In this document: in pieces, positions 33,276 to 41,964 of the stretch
How the letters are laid out: every line of letters starts with the position of its first letter
Numbering within the stretch: position 1 is the first letter of the stretch
Assembly (NCBI GenBank): GCA_903835185.1
Contig: CAILLX010000043.1
Coordinates: 1 to 45,229 of the forward strand
Length of the DNA: 45,229 bases
From: an uncultured bacterium
Lineage (GTDB): Bacteria > Cyanobacteriota > Vampirovibrionia > Obscuribacterales > Obscuribacteraceae
Reading direction: 5' to 3'
Notes under the pieces: model-generated
Database searches by the model: none
What the model was told of the DNA's origin: nothing
The model's input: the letters and a program-made list of their open reading frames with translations, nothing else
Translations under genes and position numbers: made by a program

Positions 33276-33308
33276 TACCTATGGGTGCTGTGGAGATGTG
33301 AGTAGGTA
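33276..33308 (+). promoter_or_regulatory. Small inverted repeat covering the nanE ribosome-binding site
   Basis: TACCTA at 33276-33281 is the exact reverse complement of TAGGTA at 33303-33308, which is the ribosome site of the next gene. Pairing would hide the site. The stem is only six base pairs with a 21-base loop, so an effect on translation is tentative. Confidence 0.25.
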
Positions 33309-33314
33309 ACAAAT

Positions 33315-34049
33315 ATGGAAGAACTGACAAGCTACTCTCAATGGAAATGTATCAGTCTGCTCGCAGGCAAACTGATAGTTTCGTGCCAGGCGAGTCCAGG
33401 AGAACCGTTGTGTGCTGCCGAGCATATTAAAGCTCTAGCTCTGTCTGCCTTAGACGGTGGTGCCGCCGGTCTGAGACTGGAAGCAGCTGAAAACATCGCC
33501 ACTGTACGGGCAGTTACATCGGCACCAATTGTCGGATTGCGCAAGTCACCTCTGGTTGCCGATGAAGATAGGCTGAGAAAACCATATATCACAGTTACCT
33601 GGGATGAAGCAGTTGAAATAGCTGAAGCTGGAGCCGACATTATTGCAGTAGATGCCACTGGGCGACCGCGTCCAGATCACCTCAGCCTCCCTGATCTGGT
33701 AGCTAAGATACACTCGGAGCTTAACAAGCCGGTCTGGGCTGATATATCTACATTGCAGGATGCCCTTGCAGCAGCTGTTGCTGGAGTTGATATTATCTCT
33801 ACCACAATGTCCGGTTACACAGCCGAGACATACGTCCCTTCCGATAGCGCCCCTGATCTGGAGCTGCTCGAGGGCATCTGCCGCCAGATAGCTGTTCCGG
33901 TAGCCCTTGAAGGCCGCATCTGGCATCCTGATGAAGTCAGGCGTGCCTTTCAACTAGGAGCATTTGCAGTAGTGGTGGGCTCGGCCATTACACGGCCCCA
34001 GCTGATTACTCAACGCTTTACCAGGTCATGCCCACAAGGAGATCATTAG
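33315..34049 (+). CDS. nanE: N-acetylmannosamine-6-phosphate 2-epimerase
   Basis: A 244-residue TIM-barrel enzyme converting N-acetylmannosamine-6-phosphate to N-acetylglucosamine-6-phosphate in sialic-acid or amino-sugar use. Family landmarks are an opening LIVSCQA near residue 20, GAAGLRLE, PIVGLRK (with the catalytic-region Lys), ADIIAVDATGRPRP with the acidic residue and DATGR motif, STTMSGYT, and the end VALEGRIWHPDEVRRAFQLGA (in parts) followed by VVVGSAITRP, the phosphate-binding strand. The start has TAGGT upstream. No other sialic-acid genes (nanA, nanK) are in the window, so it may serve peptidoglycan or glycan recycling. Confidence 0.9.
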   Translation: MEELTSYSQWKCISLLAGKLIVSCQASPGEPLCAAEHIKALALSALDGGAAGLRLEAAENIATVRAVTSAPIVGLRKSPLVADEDRLRKPYITVTWDEAVEIAEAGADIIAVDATGRPRPDHLSLPDLVAKIHSELNKPVWADISTLQDALAAAVAGVDIISTTMSGYTAETYVPSDSAPDLELLEGICRQIAVPVALEGRIWHPDEVRRAFQLGAFAVVVGSAITRPQLITQRFTRSCPQGDH

Positions 34050-34199
34050 TTGCTGAGCTCTCCTGAGACTGCTCTATCCATTGCTCTTGCTAATAAGGAA
34101 AGATGAACTCATTGCCAGTTCAAGTTTGACAGGCTAGTTGTACATCGTTTGTAAGGTGGTAGATTTAGAATCAACTGATTGCTGGAGAGAAGATAAAAG

Positions 34200-35024
34200 A
34201 TGCACGATTGTCCCAATTGCCAGGTACCATTGCACGGGCACGAGGAGGTTTGTCCATCCTGTGGTTCACCACAATATGTCAGTAAAGCTTTTTACGACAA
34301 ATACCAGCTCCCACCGCCGCCTAAAGTCAACTGGGTGCCTTTTGCTGTTTTCTTTATCATTGCCGGCTTATGTATCGCAGCTTTGTTACAGACCTCCTGG
34401 CTGGGGCAACTGCTGAAACAAGGGCCACAACAAACAGATCCTATGGAAAAGCTGTCATTTGCCGATGCCAGGAACATAGTTGAGCAGAAGATTACTGAAG
34501 GATTGACTGCAGTGGGTTCTACAGGCAAGCTTACCTGGTCGGCACCTGAGGGATCATCGTCTGACAAAAGTTCACCAGAGCAGGTGCACCTAACAATAGA
34601 TACCAGATTAAGAGATGCCACATCCAGGCGCTCGATTATAGATCCTGTTAAGCCATACATGGCAAAAGCCAAGATAAGCATCTTGACAATGAAAGACAGC
34701 AAGTCGCACGCCACCTGGACATACTCAGTGCAAACTGCTGCCGCACCTTCATCCGAAGAGAACCAGCTCGATTACAACTCATTTATGAAGCAGCTCGAAG
34801 AGCCGAAGTCCCCGCCTCCCACCGCGACTCACGAACCTGTGCCGCAGCAGGTAGAGCAACCCAGACAGCAACCAGTACAGCAGCCGGTTCAGCCAGCAGT
34901 ACCCCAGCCTATTCAACAGCCAGTCCAACACCAACCACAGGTTCAGCAGGCACCACAACAGGCACCCTCGCAGCAACAAGAAAAAATGCCGTGGGATCGT
35001 GACAATCCGTATCAATCACAGTAA
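34200..35024 (+). CDS. Zinc-ribbon membrane protein with a Gln/Pro-rich tail
   Basis: A 274-residue protein. The first 30 residues form a zinc ribbon (CPNC...CPSC) in the cytoplasm. One membrane helix follows (about 43-62, WVPFAVFFIIAGLCIAALL). A folded outer part of about 110 residues has no recognised domain. The last 75 residues are almost only Gln, Pro, Val and Ala (QQPVQQPVQPAVPQP), an extended spacer, ending in MPWDRDNPYQSQ. The layout repeats that of the zinc-ribbon/PEGA protein at 12698. A PrcB-like gene starts 36 bases after its stop and is probably in the same operon. Function unknown. Confidence 0.65.
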   Translation: MHDCPNCQVPLHGHEEVCPSCGSPQYVSKAFYDKYQLPPPPKVNWVPFAVFFIIAGLCIAALLQTSWLGQLLKQGPQQTDPMEKLSFADARNIVEQKITEGLTAVGSTGKLTWSAPEGSSSDKSSPEQVHLTIDTRLRDATSRRSIIDPVKPYMAKAKISILTMKDSKSHATWTYSVQTAAAPSSEENQLDYNSFMKQLEEPKSPPPTATHEPVPQQVEQPRQQPVQQPVQPAVPQPIQQPVQHQPQVQQAPQQAPSQQQEKMPWDRDNPYQSQ

Positions 35025-35060
35025 TGAGTGTCGCTAGGTACAAAAGCAGAGGCTGCCGAT

Positions 35061-35561
35061 ATGAAACAGTTAAGCGGTGTTTTGATCTGTCTGTCAGCTT
35101 CCATCGCACTCCTTGTCTGTGCATTTGATGCATCGCCGAGCAGACGATCTGCGACAGCCGAGCGCAAGACTGCTTCTGACGACCTGCCTTTTGTAGTGAT
35201 TGATTCTGGTACCTCCAGTGGTATTACAACACGCGAAAAGTATGTTATTAAAGATGACGCGCAATGGCTTGCACTCTGGCAGAAGCATGCGGCTGCGGAC
35301 TTGCCTGGACGGCAAGCTCCCCATGTAGATTTCAACTCAGAGATTGTAATCGCTGTTTTTGCCGGAGAACATCATCCGCCTGGATGTTCAATCAAAATTG
35401 ACAGCATTAAGAAAGCTGAAAACACAGTCATTGTGCTTGTAAGCGAAACAGGACCTGGAGCTGATGCAAACCGGTCTCCCAGCCCTGTAGGCGACACTCA
35501 GCCCTACTGCATCACGCGCGCTGCTCAAACTGCTTTGCCGGTAGTCTTTAACGGGATGTAG
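35061..35561 (+). CDS. Exported PrcB-like protein
   Basis: A protein of 166 residues from ATG 35061, chosen because GAGG lies eight bases upstream and a signal peptide (LSGVLICLSASIALLVCAFDAS) follows at once. The mature part has FVVIDSGTSSGI, DDAQWLALWQKH and FAGEHHPPGCSIKI, then QPYCITRA...LPVVF at the end. This is the pattern of the PrcB C-terminal domain, named for an activator of the dentilisin protease of Treponema, in which a Gly-rich hairpin and a final TQPY strand are conserved. It probably binds an exported protease or other proteins at the cell surface. It forms a two-gene unit with the zinc-ribbon gene upstream. Confidence 0.65.
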   Translation: MKQLSGVLICLSASIALLVCAFDASPSRRSATAERKTASDDLPFVVIDSGTSSGITTREKYVIKDDAQWLALWQKHAAADLPGRQAPHVDFNSEIVIAVFAGEHHPPGCSIKIDSIKKAENTVIVLVSETGPGADANRSPSPVGDTQPYCITRAAQTALPVVFNGM

Positions 35562-35825
35562 AACACAATGTAAATTGGTGCGACAAATAGGTGTGGCTTG
35601 TTGACAGACAATTCGGAGTTTATGAGCAATAGTCAAGGTATCAGTGTGCCCGCTGAACAAATAGGTCGATTTTCGCAACAGTGCCCATTTTCTGACCGTG
35701 CCAAATAATTTCGAAAAAAACGTACAATTTAGTGTCAAAAGTCACAAGTAATGTGCGAAAATACTTTTCAATCACTCTCGTTCTTTTGCGAGATGGAGTA
35801 ACGTCTAACCCCTTTGGCAGTTGTC

Positions 35826-36110
35826 ATGAATAATAAACTCTTCGTCGGAAATCTCTCATTTAACCTTTCTGAACAGGAATTAGAATCACTGTTTGGACAA
35901 TACGGCACTGTATCCTCCTGCTCTATCCCAACCGACAGAGACACAGGCAGGAAACGCGGATTCGCGTTTATTGAAATGTCCAGTCAAGCCGAAGCAGAAG
36001 CTGCAATTAAAGGGCTGAACGGACGCGACTGTGATGGTCGCCAGCTCTCAGTGAGCGTGTCACAGCCAAAGCCTAAAGGCGGCGGCGGCGGCGGCGGCAG
36101 ACGATATTAA
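35826..36110 (+). CDS. RRM-type RNA-binding protein (cyanobacterial Rbp-like)
   Basis: A 94-residue protein consisting of one RNA-recognition motif and a short Gly-rich tail. RNP2 is LFVGNL at residues 5-10 and RNP1 is RKRGFAFI at about 43-50, both with the aromatic residues that stack on RNA bases. The tail has eight glycines followed by RRY. Single-RRM proteins of this size are the cold- and stress-linked Rbp proteins of cyanobacteria and many other bacteria. ATG 35826 is chosen; there is no strong ribosome site, and the leader is AT-rich. A hairpin-dense spacer separates it from the convergent succinate dehydrogenase operon. Confidence 0.9.
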   Translation: MNNKLFVGNLSFNLSEQELESLFGQYGTVSSCSIPTDRDTGRKRGFAFIEMSSQAEAEAAIKGLNGRDCDGRQLSVSVSQPKPKGGGGGGGRRY

Positions 36111-36260
36111 GTCTTGGCTCGGCCATAATGGGATCAGCTCACGAAACTGAGAAGATCCTACGCTAAGACTGGCTAAGTAGTTGCAGGACGCGGACTTTGT
36201 TTGGTTCGCAGTGTTTGCTCTGCTGTCAGGTTTAGTCGCCAGTCAGGTTGATATGCTCTA

Positions 36261-36286
36261 AGCCCAGCGGCGGCTGCCGTTGGGCT
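36261..36286. terminator. Hairpin between convergent genes
   Basis: agcccagcgg (36261-36270) pairs with ccgttgggct (36277-36286) at nine of ten positions around a 6-base loop. It lies downstream of the RRM gene and of the sdhB end. There is no long T tract, so its role in termination is probable rather than certain. Confidence 0.5.
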
Positions 36287-36313
36287 AGCGCTGTGCAAAT
36301 GAGATTGAGAAGT

Positions 36314-36341
36314 GCCGTGGCGCTGGTACCAGTGCCACGGC
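36314..36341. terminator. Near-perfect 28-bp palindrome between convergent genes
   Basis: Bases 36314-36327 and 36328-36341 are reverse complements at 13 of 14 positions, with a central ggtacc. TTT follows on the right side. A weaker pair (tttgattc near 36342 with gaatcaaa near 36365) lies just beyond. Together with the hairpin at 36261 this makes a compact bidirectional stop region between the RRM gene and the sdh operon. Confidence 0.5.
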
Positions 36342-36394
36342 TTTGATTCATCTTGGCGCGTTGACGAATCAAACGTCAGGGTCAAGAGGAATAT

Positions 36395-37132
36395 CTACTT
36401 GCCCTTGAATACTCTCCGCAGCAACGCAGCCAGCGGATCATGGTACTCATCAACTACACGTTCTTTTAACGCAATAATGGCGTTGTCAGTAATGTGGATC
36501 TCTTCTGGACAAACCTCAGTACAACACTTGGTTATGTTGCAGAATCCCAGACCGCCCTGCTCTTCCAGCAGTGGTATACGGTTGCCGCAATCGAGCGGGT
36601 GCATCTCCACACCAGCGCTACGTACGAAGAAACGTGGTCCCCAGAATGCATCTTTGCGCTCGTGATCTCTCAAGACATGACAGACGTCCTGACACAAGAA
36701 GCACTCGATACATTTCCTGAACTCCTGCACGCGGTCGATGTCTTCCTGTTTGAAGATCCAGGTAGCATCATCCGCCGGACAAAATGGCGGTATCTGCTTG
36801 TTAACTTCATAGTTGAACGAAACATCAGTCACTAGATCTTTAATCAGCGGAAATGTCTTTATCGGCTCAATTGTAATCTCCTCACCTTCGGCAAATTGAT
36901 CCATGCGAGTCTTGCACATAAGTGACGGATCTCCATTCACTTCAGCGCTGCATGAACCGCACTTTGCTGCTTTGCAGTTCCAGCGCACTGAAAGCTCTGG
37001 ATCCAGATACCCTTGAATATAATGGATGGCATCTAGCACTACCATCCCTTCTTCCACTGGCACCTTATAAGTTATGAACTTGCCTGCTTCCACTGGGGTA
37101 CCGCGGAAGACTTTCAATATTGCTTCACGCAT
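36395..37132 (-). CDS. sdhB: Succinate dehydrogenase/fumarate reductase iron-sulfur subunit
   Basis: A 245-residue subunit. The N-terminal [2Fe-2S] ferredoxin domain has C53, C58, C61 and C73 (WNCKAAKCGSC...MC). The C-terminal domain has CIECFLCQDVCH for the [4Fe-4S] centre and CNITKCCTEVCPE for the remaining cluster ligands, in the usual order. It passes electrons from the flavoprotein to the quinone site. The start ATG 37132 has GAAGGA eight bases upstream and overlaps the end of the flavoprotein gene by eight bases, indicating translational coupling. A start at 37153 would add seven basic residues and is less likely. Confidence 0.92.
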   Translation of the reverse strand: MREAILKVFRGTPVEAGKFITYKVPVEEGMVVLDAIHYIQGYLDPELSVRWNCKAAKCGSCSAEVNGDPSLMCKTRMDQFAEGEEITIEPIKTFPLIKDLVTDVSFNYEVNKQIPPFCPADDATWIFKQEDIDRVQEFRKCIECFLCQDVCHVLRDHERKDAFWGPRFFVRSAGVEMHPLDCGNRIPLLEEQGGLGFCNITKCCTEVCPEEIHITDNAIIALKERVVDEYHDPLAALLRRVFKGK

Positions 37133-38945
37133 TGGTTTGTTCCTTCTTCTCAAAGAGCTTCTTCAGATCTGCTGGCATCTCCGGGCGCGGTGTTTTCTCC
37201 AACTTCATGACACCGTCGAGCCTAGATATGGCAATATTGAACTTAGCTTGCTCCGGGTCGGTATCCGGATAATCAAGACGACTGTGAGCTCCCCTACTTT
37301 CTGTACGAGCAAGTGCAGAGCGAGCAATCGCCTCAGAGCAGATGATCATATTCTTCAAATCGCGACAGAGATGCCAACCAGGATTATAGAGCTTGGAGCC
37401 AGAGATTGAGACTGTCTTCAATTCCTCCTTAATCTCTTCAAGTTTGGCAATGCCGGCAGCCAGCACGGCATCTTCACGGAAGATGCCAACATGCTCGCCC
37501 ATAATCTCCTGGAGGCTGCGTTGCAGTTCGTATGGGCTGCTTCCGCCTTTCTTTGTCAATGGTGCTTCCAGCTCTTCTGCAGCTGCGTTGATCTGATCTT
37601 CAGAGACTTGCAGGCGGTCCTCTTGCCCAGCGGCGTATTCAGCTGCGCCGGCACCGGCTCTTCTTCCAAATACAATTAGATCAGATAACGAATTGCCGCC
37701 GAGTCGATTGGCACCATGCATACCACCGCTAACTTCACCAGCAGCAAACAGCCCAGGAACACGGGTGGCGGCTGTATCAGCATCAACTCGTACACCGCCC
37801 ATCATATAGTGCATAGTTGGGCCCACTTCCATCGGCTGCTTGGTAATATCAACGTCAGCCAGATCCTTAAACTGCTGGTACATGCTTGGCAGTTTCTTCT
37901 TGACACGCTCTGAGTTAAGGTAGCTTATGTCAAGAAAAACGCCACCATGTGGAGTGCCTTTACCTTCTTTGACTTCAAGATAGATTGCTCGCGCAACATT
38001 GTCTCTAGTAGACAGCTCCGGTGGCCGTCGCGCCTCAGTTTTGGCTCCCTTGAGCACTGCATCTACCCAACGTTTTGACTCCTCTTCATTCTCGGCATAA
38101 TCCTTCCTGGTGGACTCAGGCAGATACCTGAACATGAAGCGTTCACCTGCATTGTTGCGCAGGAGCCCGCCTTCTCCACGCACGCCTTCTGTGACAAGAA
38201 GTCCACGCACACCTGGCGGCCAGACCATGCCTGTCGGGTGGAACTGGACAAACTCCATATCAATTAAGTCGGCACCAGCTTCATATGCAAGAGCATGCCC
38301 ATCGCCGGTATATTCCCAGGAATTGGATGTTACAGGGTAAGATCTGCCGGCTCCGCCTGTGGCCAGCACAACTGCTTTTGCCTTAAAGACAACATAGCGC
38401 CCATCCTGCCGGAAATAGCCAAAGGCACCAGCTATTTTCTCGCCATCCTTGAGCAGGCGGGTAATAGTACACTCCATATAAACCGAGATTCCCTGGTGCA
38501 CTCCGCGGTCCTGCAAAGTACGGATCATCTCGAGACCTGTACGGTCTCCAACATGGCACAACCGCTTCCATTTATGCCCGCCAAAAGCTCGCTGGAGAAT
38601 CTGTCCGTCGGATGTGCGATCAAATACTGCACCCCAGCGCTCCAGCTCTCGCACACGCTCCGGCGATTCCTGGGCATGCAATTGCGCCATGCGCCAGTTG
38701 TTGAGATGCTTGCCACCGGAAATGGTGTCACAGAAGTGCGTCTCCCAGTTATCCTGCTGATCTACATTGGACAGTGCAGCAGCGATGCCGCCTTCTGCCA
38801 TCACTGTGTGTGCCTTACCCAACAGGGACTTGCACACCAGAGCGACTGATACTCCTTGTGCCGATGCTTCAATAGCTGCTCGCAATCCTGCCCCGCCAGC
38901 TCCAACAACTAGGACATCATATTCATGAATCTCGTAATTTGCCAT
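37125..38945 (-). CDS. sdhA: Succinate dehydrogenase/fumarate reductase flavoprotein subunit
   Basis: A 606-residue catalytic subunit that oxidises succinate to fumarate with covalent FAD. It shows GAGGAGLRAA near residue 15 for FAD, His46 in AHTVMAEGG as the covalent flavin link, GGAGRSYP, VQFHPTG, RGEGG with active-site Arg, HYMMGGVRVD, and AAGEVSGGMHGANRLGGNSL (FAD/substrate loop). A C-terminal HSRLDYP motif closes the family pattern. It lies ten bases downstream of the membrane-anchor gene and overlaps the iron-sulfur gene. The order anchor, flavoprotein, iron-sulfur, and a single anchor of 253 residues, recalls the non-classical Sdh1-type complexes of actinobacteria and others. Confidence 0.95.
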   Translation of the reverse strand: MANYEIHEYDVLVVGAGGAGLRAAIEASAQGVSVALVCKSLLGKAHTVMAEGGIAAALSNVDQQDNWETHFCDTISGGKHLNNWRMAQLHAQESPERVRELERWGAVFDRTSDGQILQRAFGGHKWKRLCHVGDRTGLEMIRTLQDRGVHQGISVYMECTITRLLKDGEKIAGAFGYFRQDGRYVVFKAKAVVLATGGAGRSYPVTSNSWEYTGDGHALAYEAGADLIDMEFVQFHPTGMVWPPGVRGLLVTEGVRGEGGLLRNNAGERFMFRYLPESTRKDYAENEEESKRWVDAVLKGAKTEARRPPELSTRDNVARAIYLEVKEGKGTPHGGVFLDISYLNSERVKKKLPSMYQQFKDLADVDITKQPMEVGPTMHYMMGGVRVDADTAATRVPGLFAAGEVSGGMHGANRLGGNSLSDLIVFGRRAGAGAAEYAAGQEDRLQVSEDQINAAAEELEAPLTKKGGSSPYELQRSLQEIMGEHVGIFREDAVLAAGIAKLEEIKEELKTVSISGSKLYNPGWHLCRDLKNMIICSEAIARSALARTESRGAHSRLDYPDTDPEQAKFNIAISRLDGVMKLEKTPRPEMPADLKKLFEKKEQTNA

Positions 38946-38955
38946 TTTTCAAGCC

Positions 38956-39717
38956 CTATAACTGCAGAAGTGAAATATCAGTCCACACTCCTGCTGCAAG
39001 CATCCGCACATAAAAATCCGCAAAAGCTACGGTGCCTAGACTTGTCCAGGCCCAGAGCGCATGGCGTTCATTCAACCGCGTCACACACTGCCAGATCTTG
39101 AACTGCCCGTGAGCAGCAGTTGAGCAAGAAAAGCATTTAAGCCGTCCACCGACAAGGTGACGCAGAGCATGACAGCCGCATGTATAGAAGGAAAGGAGCA
39201 GACAGTTAACAGTCAGCACAACTGTGCCGACACCAATCCGGATATGCCCGCGATAACTGCAGGCGACAAAGGCGTCCACCCAGAGCAAGGCAAGCACTGT
39301 CAGCGCCAGATAAAGAAAATAACGGTGCACATTTTGCAAAATAAGCGGAAAGCGGTTTTCGCCAGTATACTTGTGTCCGCCAAGGTGACCTACTGCGCAG
39401 GCAGGCGGATCGAGAAACAGCGCCCTGTAATATGCTTTGCGAAAGTAATAGCAGGTTGCGCGAAAAGCAGCCGGTTCCCACAACAATAGAATTGCAGGAG
39501 ACCACTGCCATCCTGGGAAAATAAGCTTGGGCGAAAAGAATGGTGACAGGTACGGACCCCATTCAATGTACTGCCAGTCGTACAGAGCTCGCCATGTGAC
39601 GTAACAGACAAACAGCGCAAACCCGCAAAAAATTACAGCTGGTTCTATCAACCATGCATTACTGCGCGAGGTCGCGCCCAACTTAGCTGGCACCGGGGAT
39701 GTTGTAGTTTGATTCAT
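38956..39717 (-). CDS. sdhC: Succinate dehydrogenase cytochrome b-like membrane anchor
   Basis: A 253-residue membrane protein with about five hydrophobic helices (roughly residues 27-45, 70-85, 135-155, 160-185, 225-245). Histidines that could hold haem b sit at helix ends: NVHRYFLYLA, CGCHALRHLVGG and NERHALWAW. It is first in the operon with the flavoprotein and iron-sulfur subunits, ten bases apart, and its size fits single-chain anchors of Sdh1-type enzymes rather than the paired SdhC/SdhD of Escherichia coli. Identification rests mostly on context and His pattern. The promoter should lie in the roughly 200 bases upstream (39718-39929), where I see no clear box. Confidence 0.75.
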   Translation of the reverse strand: MNQTTTSPVPAKLGATSRSNAWLIEPAVIFCGFALFVCYVTWRALYDWQYIEWGPYLSPFFSPKLIFPGWQWSPAILLLWEPAAFRATCYYFRKAYYRALFLDPPACAVGHLGGHKYTGENRFPLILQNVHRYFLYLALTVLALLWVDAFVACSYRGHIRIGVGTVVLTVNCLLLSFYTCGCHALRHLVGGRLKCFSCSTAAHGQFKIWQCVTRLNERHALWAWTSLGTVAFADFYVRMLAAGVWTDISLLQL

Positions 39718-39929
39718 CTCTTCGATTTCCCAGAAAGGGCTTAGTCTTGCCAGACGAAAGCTGTTCAGTATAAAAACCAGATAGCGTCAGGTAAGTATTT
39801 GATTAACCGCAAACAATTATACATAGCATTTGTTGCCTCCGTTCTTGTTGATTTGCTGACACGATTATCCATATTTATCCGGGCCGCCATCAGCACGCAG
39901 CGCCCGGGTGCTCTGATGTAGCAAGCAAA

Positions 39930-41699
39930 CTATCTAATCACTGGCAGAAGAAGCTGTGACAGCGCCTGACTGTTGTGCATGACAACCTGATGGGCAGCTC
40001 TTCCTTCTGTTGCCAACCAGTTGTCACCACCAGTGCCGAGATTGCAATCAAACGCTGGGGAATTGGAGCTTGAAACATCTATTCTCAAGCTATGTCCTGA
40101 CTTAAAGAGATGAGCGAGGCTACCTAGTTCGATTGTGATCTTGCATCTGTCGCCAGCAACAAACGTCTGACACTTGGCAGCTGGCTGCTGTGAACATCTC
40201 ACCACTGCATCTAGCAAAGACATAGAGCGACCATCAGCACTAACATCAGTAAGCCAGGCCGTAAAGTCGGTATCAGGCAGAGTGCTGGAGACATTAAGAA
40301 CCAGCCGTGGCTTCCCAACAACTGTCAGGTCGGCAGTCAGTTTGTCGCTAGTGTACACAAGGACATCAGAACGAGATTCAATGGTAGAGACATCCTTGAC
40401 TGCACTGTTAGTCAATATATGCTTGCTTGCCGGTGGCGTGACAGGAGTTGCAGGGTTGAAGAGAAAGCTGTCCGACTCCTCTAGTCCCGGTGCATCCTTG
40501 GTCAATCTGCCGCTACCTGCAATACTGTTTGCTTTGCCGTCGCTGTGCAGGTAGAGCACCTCGTCGTGAGAATTCCGCGGCGGCCACTCTAAGCACTCCA
40601 GCCATTGATTGTCCCCGGTCAAGAAGTACCGCAGCGGCTGTCTTTGCCAGCCAACTAATTCTTTTCCTTTCAGCCATTTATCAAACCAGGCTTGCGCCAG
40701 AGCAGTAACATCGACAGAGGCATCCTTACCATAGTCTATGTCACCATAATTGGTACCAATACCTGTAATTGCTCCCATATGATCCCACGGACCAATAAGT
40801 GCTTGCACTCTAGCATCAGGATCTTGGCGACAATAGTTGGATCTGCGCATTCCAGCAAAAGTTTCGAGGCTACCTCCAACTAACGGATCATTCCAACCTC
40901 CGACAATAAACGCAGGGACGCAAATATGATCGTAGAGGTCATCCATACTGTAAAACTGCTTCCAGTAACTGCCATAAGATGGATGAGCCATCATCTCTCT
41001 TAGAAGAGGAAGCTTCCGCCCGAGCTGTACATCAATTGTCAAGACAGGTAGATGTTTCAACGCAGCTTCCCAGTCATTAAAGCTCCAGTCCTGGACAGTC
41101 CGGCGGTCCACAAGCGAAAACCACCAGAAGTTGGTTTCAAGCGCAAAGGCCCCGCCCGGATACATCATGTTGCGGTATAGATCTGCCGGAGCCACTATAA
41201 CAAAGATTGCCTTGACATGCTGATTGCCCTTTGCTGCAAGCTGCCAGGCAGCCATACCACTGTAAGAAGCACCGATAAGCCCAACATCTCCGTTGCACCA
41301 GCTTTGTTTAGCAATCCAGTCGACTACCTGACAGCCATCAGATCCTTCTTGCTTAAATGGTACGAAATCACCACCTGAATCGTAGCGTCCACGGCAGTGG
41401 TTAATAACCACTGCATAACCGGCTAAGGCAAGCTTCTTCGGAAAATCAATTGGCGGCTTGATTCTAGGATCATACGGCGTACGCACAAGAATTGCCGGAT
41501 GCGGACCAGCAACCTGTGGCAGATAAATATCTGCCGCCAAGCGCACTCCATCGGCCATGACTATGTTTGAGACGTAAAGAGCTTTGAGATCTGCCGCGGC
41601 GGCAGTACGCAGTGTCGTCAGGAGAAACAACATGCTTAATAGAGCTACTACTAACGCAGTTGCGTGTCCAGTTGTGCTCATAACGAATCTGTTATGCAT
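39930..41699 (-). CDS. CocE/NonD-family alpha/beta hydrolase (X-Pro dipeptidyl-peptidase-like)
   Basis: A 589-residue exported hydrolase. ATG 41699 was chosen because GAAGGG lies about ten bases upstream and a signal peptide follows (ALVVALLSMLFLLTTLRTAAA); the open frame extends 37 codons further without support. The alpha/beta-hydrolase part has DGVRLAADIYLP, RTPYDP, and the nucleophile Ser in GASYSGMAAW (G-x-S-Y-x-G, as in X-Pro dipeptidyl peptidases and cocaine esterase). IGPWDH carries the conserved His-region Trp-Asp-His. A C-terminal jelly-roll domain (about 360-585) completes the CocE layout. Substrate (peptide, ester or antibiotic such as in glutaryl acylases) cannot be predicted. 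Confidence 0.9.
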   Translation of the reverse strand: MHNRFVMSTTGHATALVVALLSMLFLLTTLRTAAAADLKALYVSNIVMADGVRLAADIYLPQVAGPHPAILVRTPYDPRIKPPIDFPKKLALAGYAVVINHCRGRYDSGGDFVPFKQEGSDGCQVVDWIAKQSWCNGDVGLIGASYSGMAAWQLAAKGNQHVKAIFVIVAPADLYRNMMYPGGAFALETNFWWFSLVDRRTVQDWSFNDWEAALKHLPVLTIDVQLGRKLPLLREMMAHPSYGSYWKQFYSMDDLYDHICVPAFIVGGWNDPLVGGSLETFAGMRRSNYCRQDPDARVQALIGPWDHMGAITGIGTNYGDIDYGKDASVDVTALAQAWFDKWLKGKELVGWQRQPLRYFLTGDNQWLECLEWPPRNSHDEVLYLHSDGKANSIAGSGRLTKDAPGLEESDSFLFNPATPVTPPASKHILTNSAVKDVSTIESRSDVLVYTSDKLTADLTVVGKPRLVLNVSSTLPDTDFTAWLTDVSADGRSMSLLDAVVRCSQQPAAKCQTFVAGDRCKITIELGSLAHLFKSGHSLRIDVSSSNSPAFDCNLGTGGDNWLATEGRAAHQVVMHNSQALSQLLLPVIR

Positions 41700-41964
41700 T
41701 ATGCAAAACCCTTCAATAGTTACTGGCAGGTTCATCTTATCAGTTTGCCAGAGATGCTTCGCTGATTTCAGCCTGGTCATAAACCGCTCACACTCTGCGG
41801 TAAACCGCATTTTCAGTTACGTATCATTACGAAGTCAAGATTTGCATACGTTTTCTGACAGGACTAGCATGAAGCCTAGTTAAGGGTTGGAACAATTCAG
41901 AACGCGGCTAATTCTCTAGGTATAGCCAGTAGTTTTTTCGTGCAAGTTATCCAGAGGTGTTGTC

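Noticed and set aside
41700..41810. 37-codon extension of the CocE-like frame
   Set aside because: A signal peptide and a ribosome site both support ATG 41699; the extension would bury the signal peptide.
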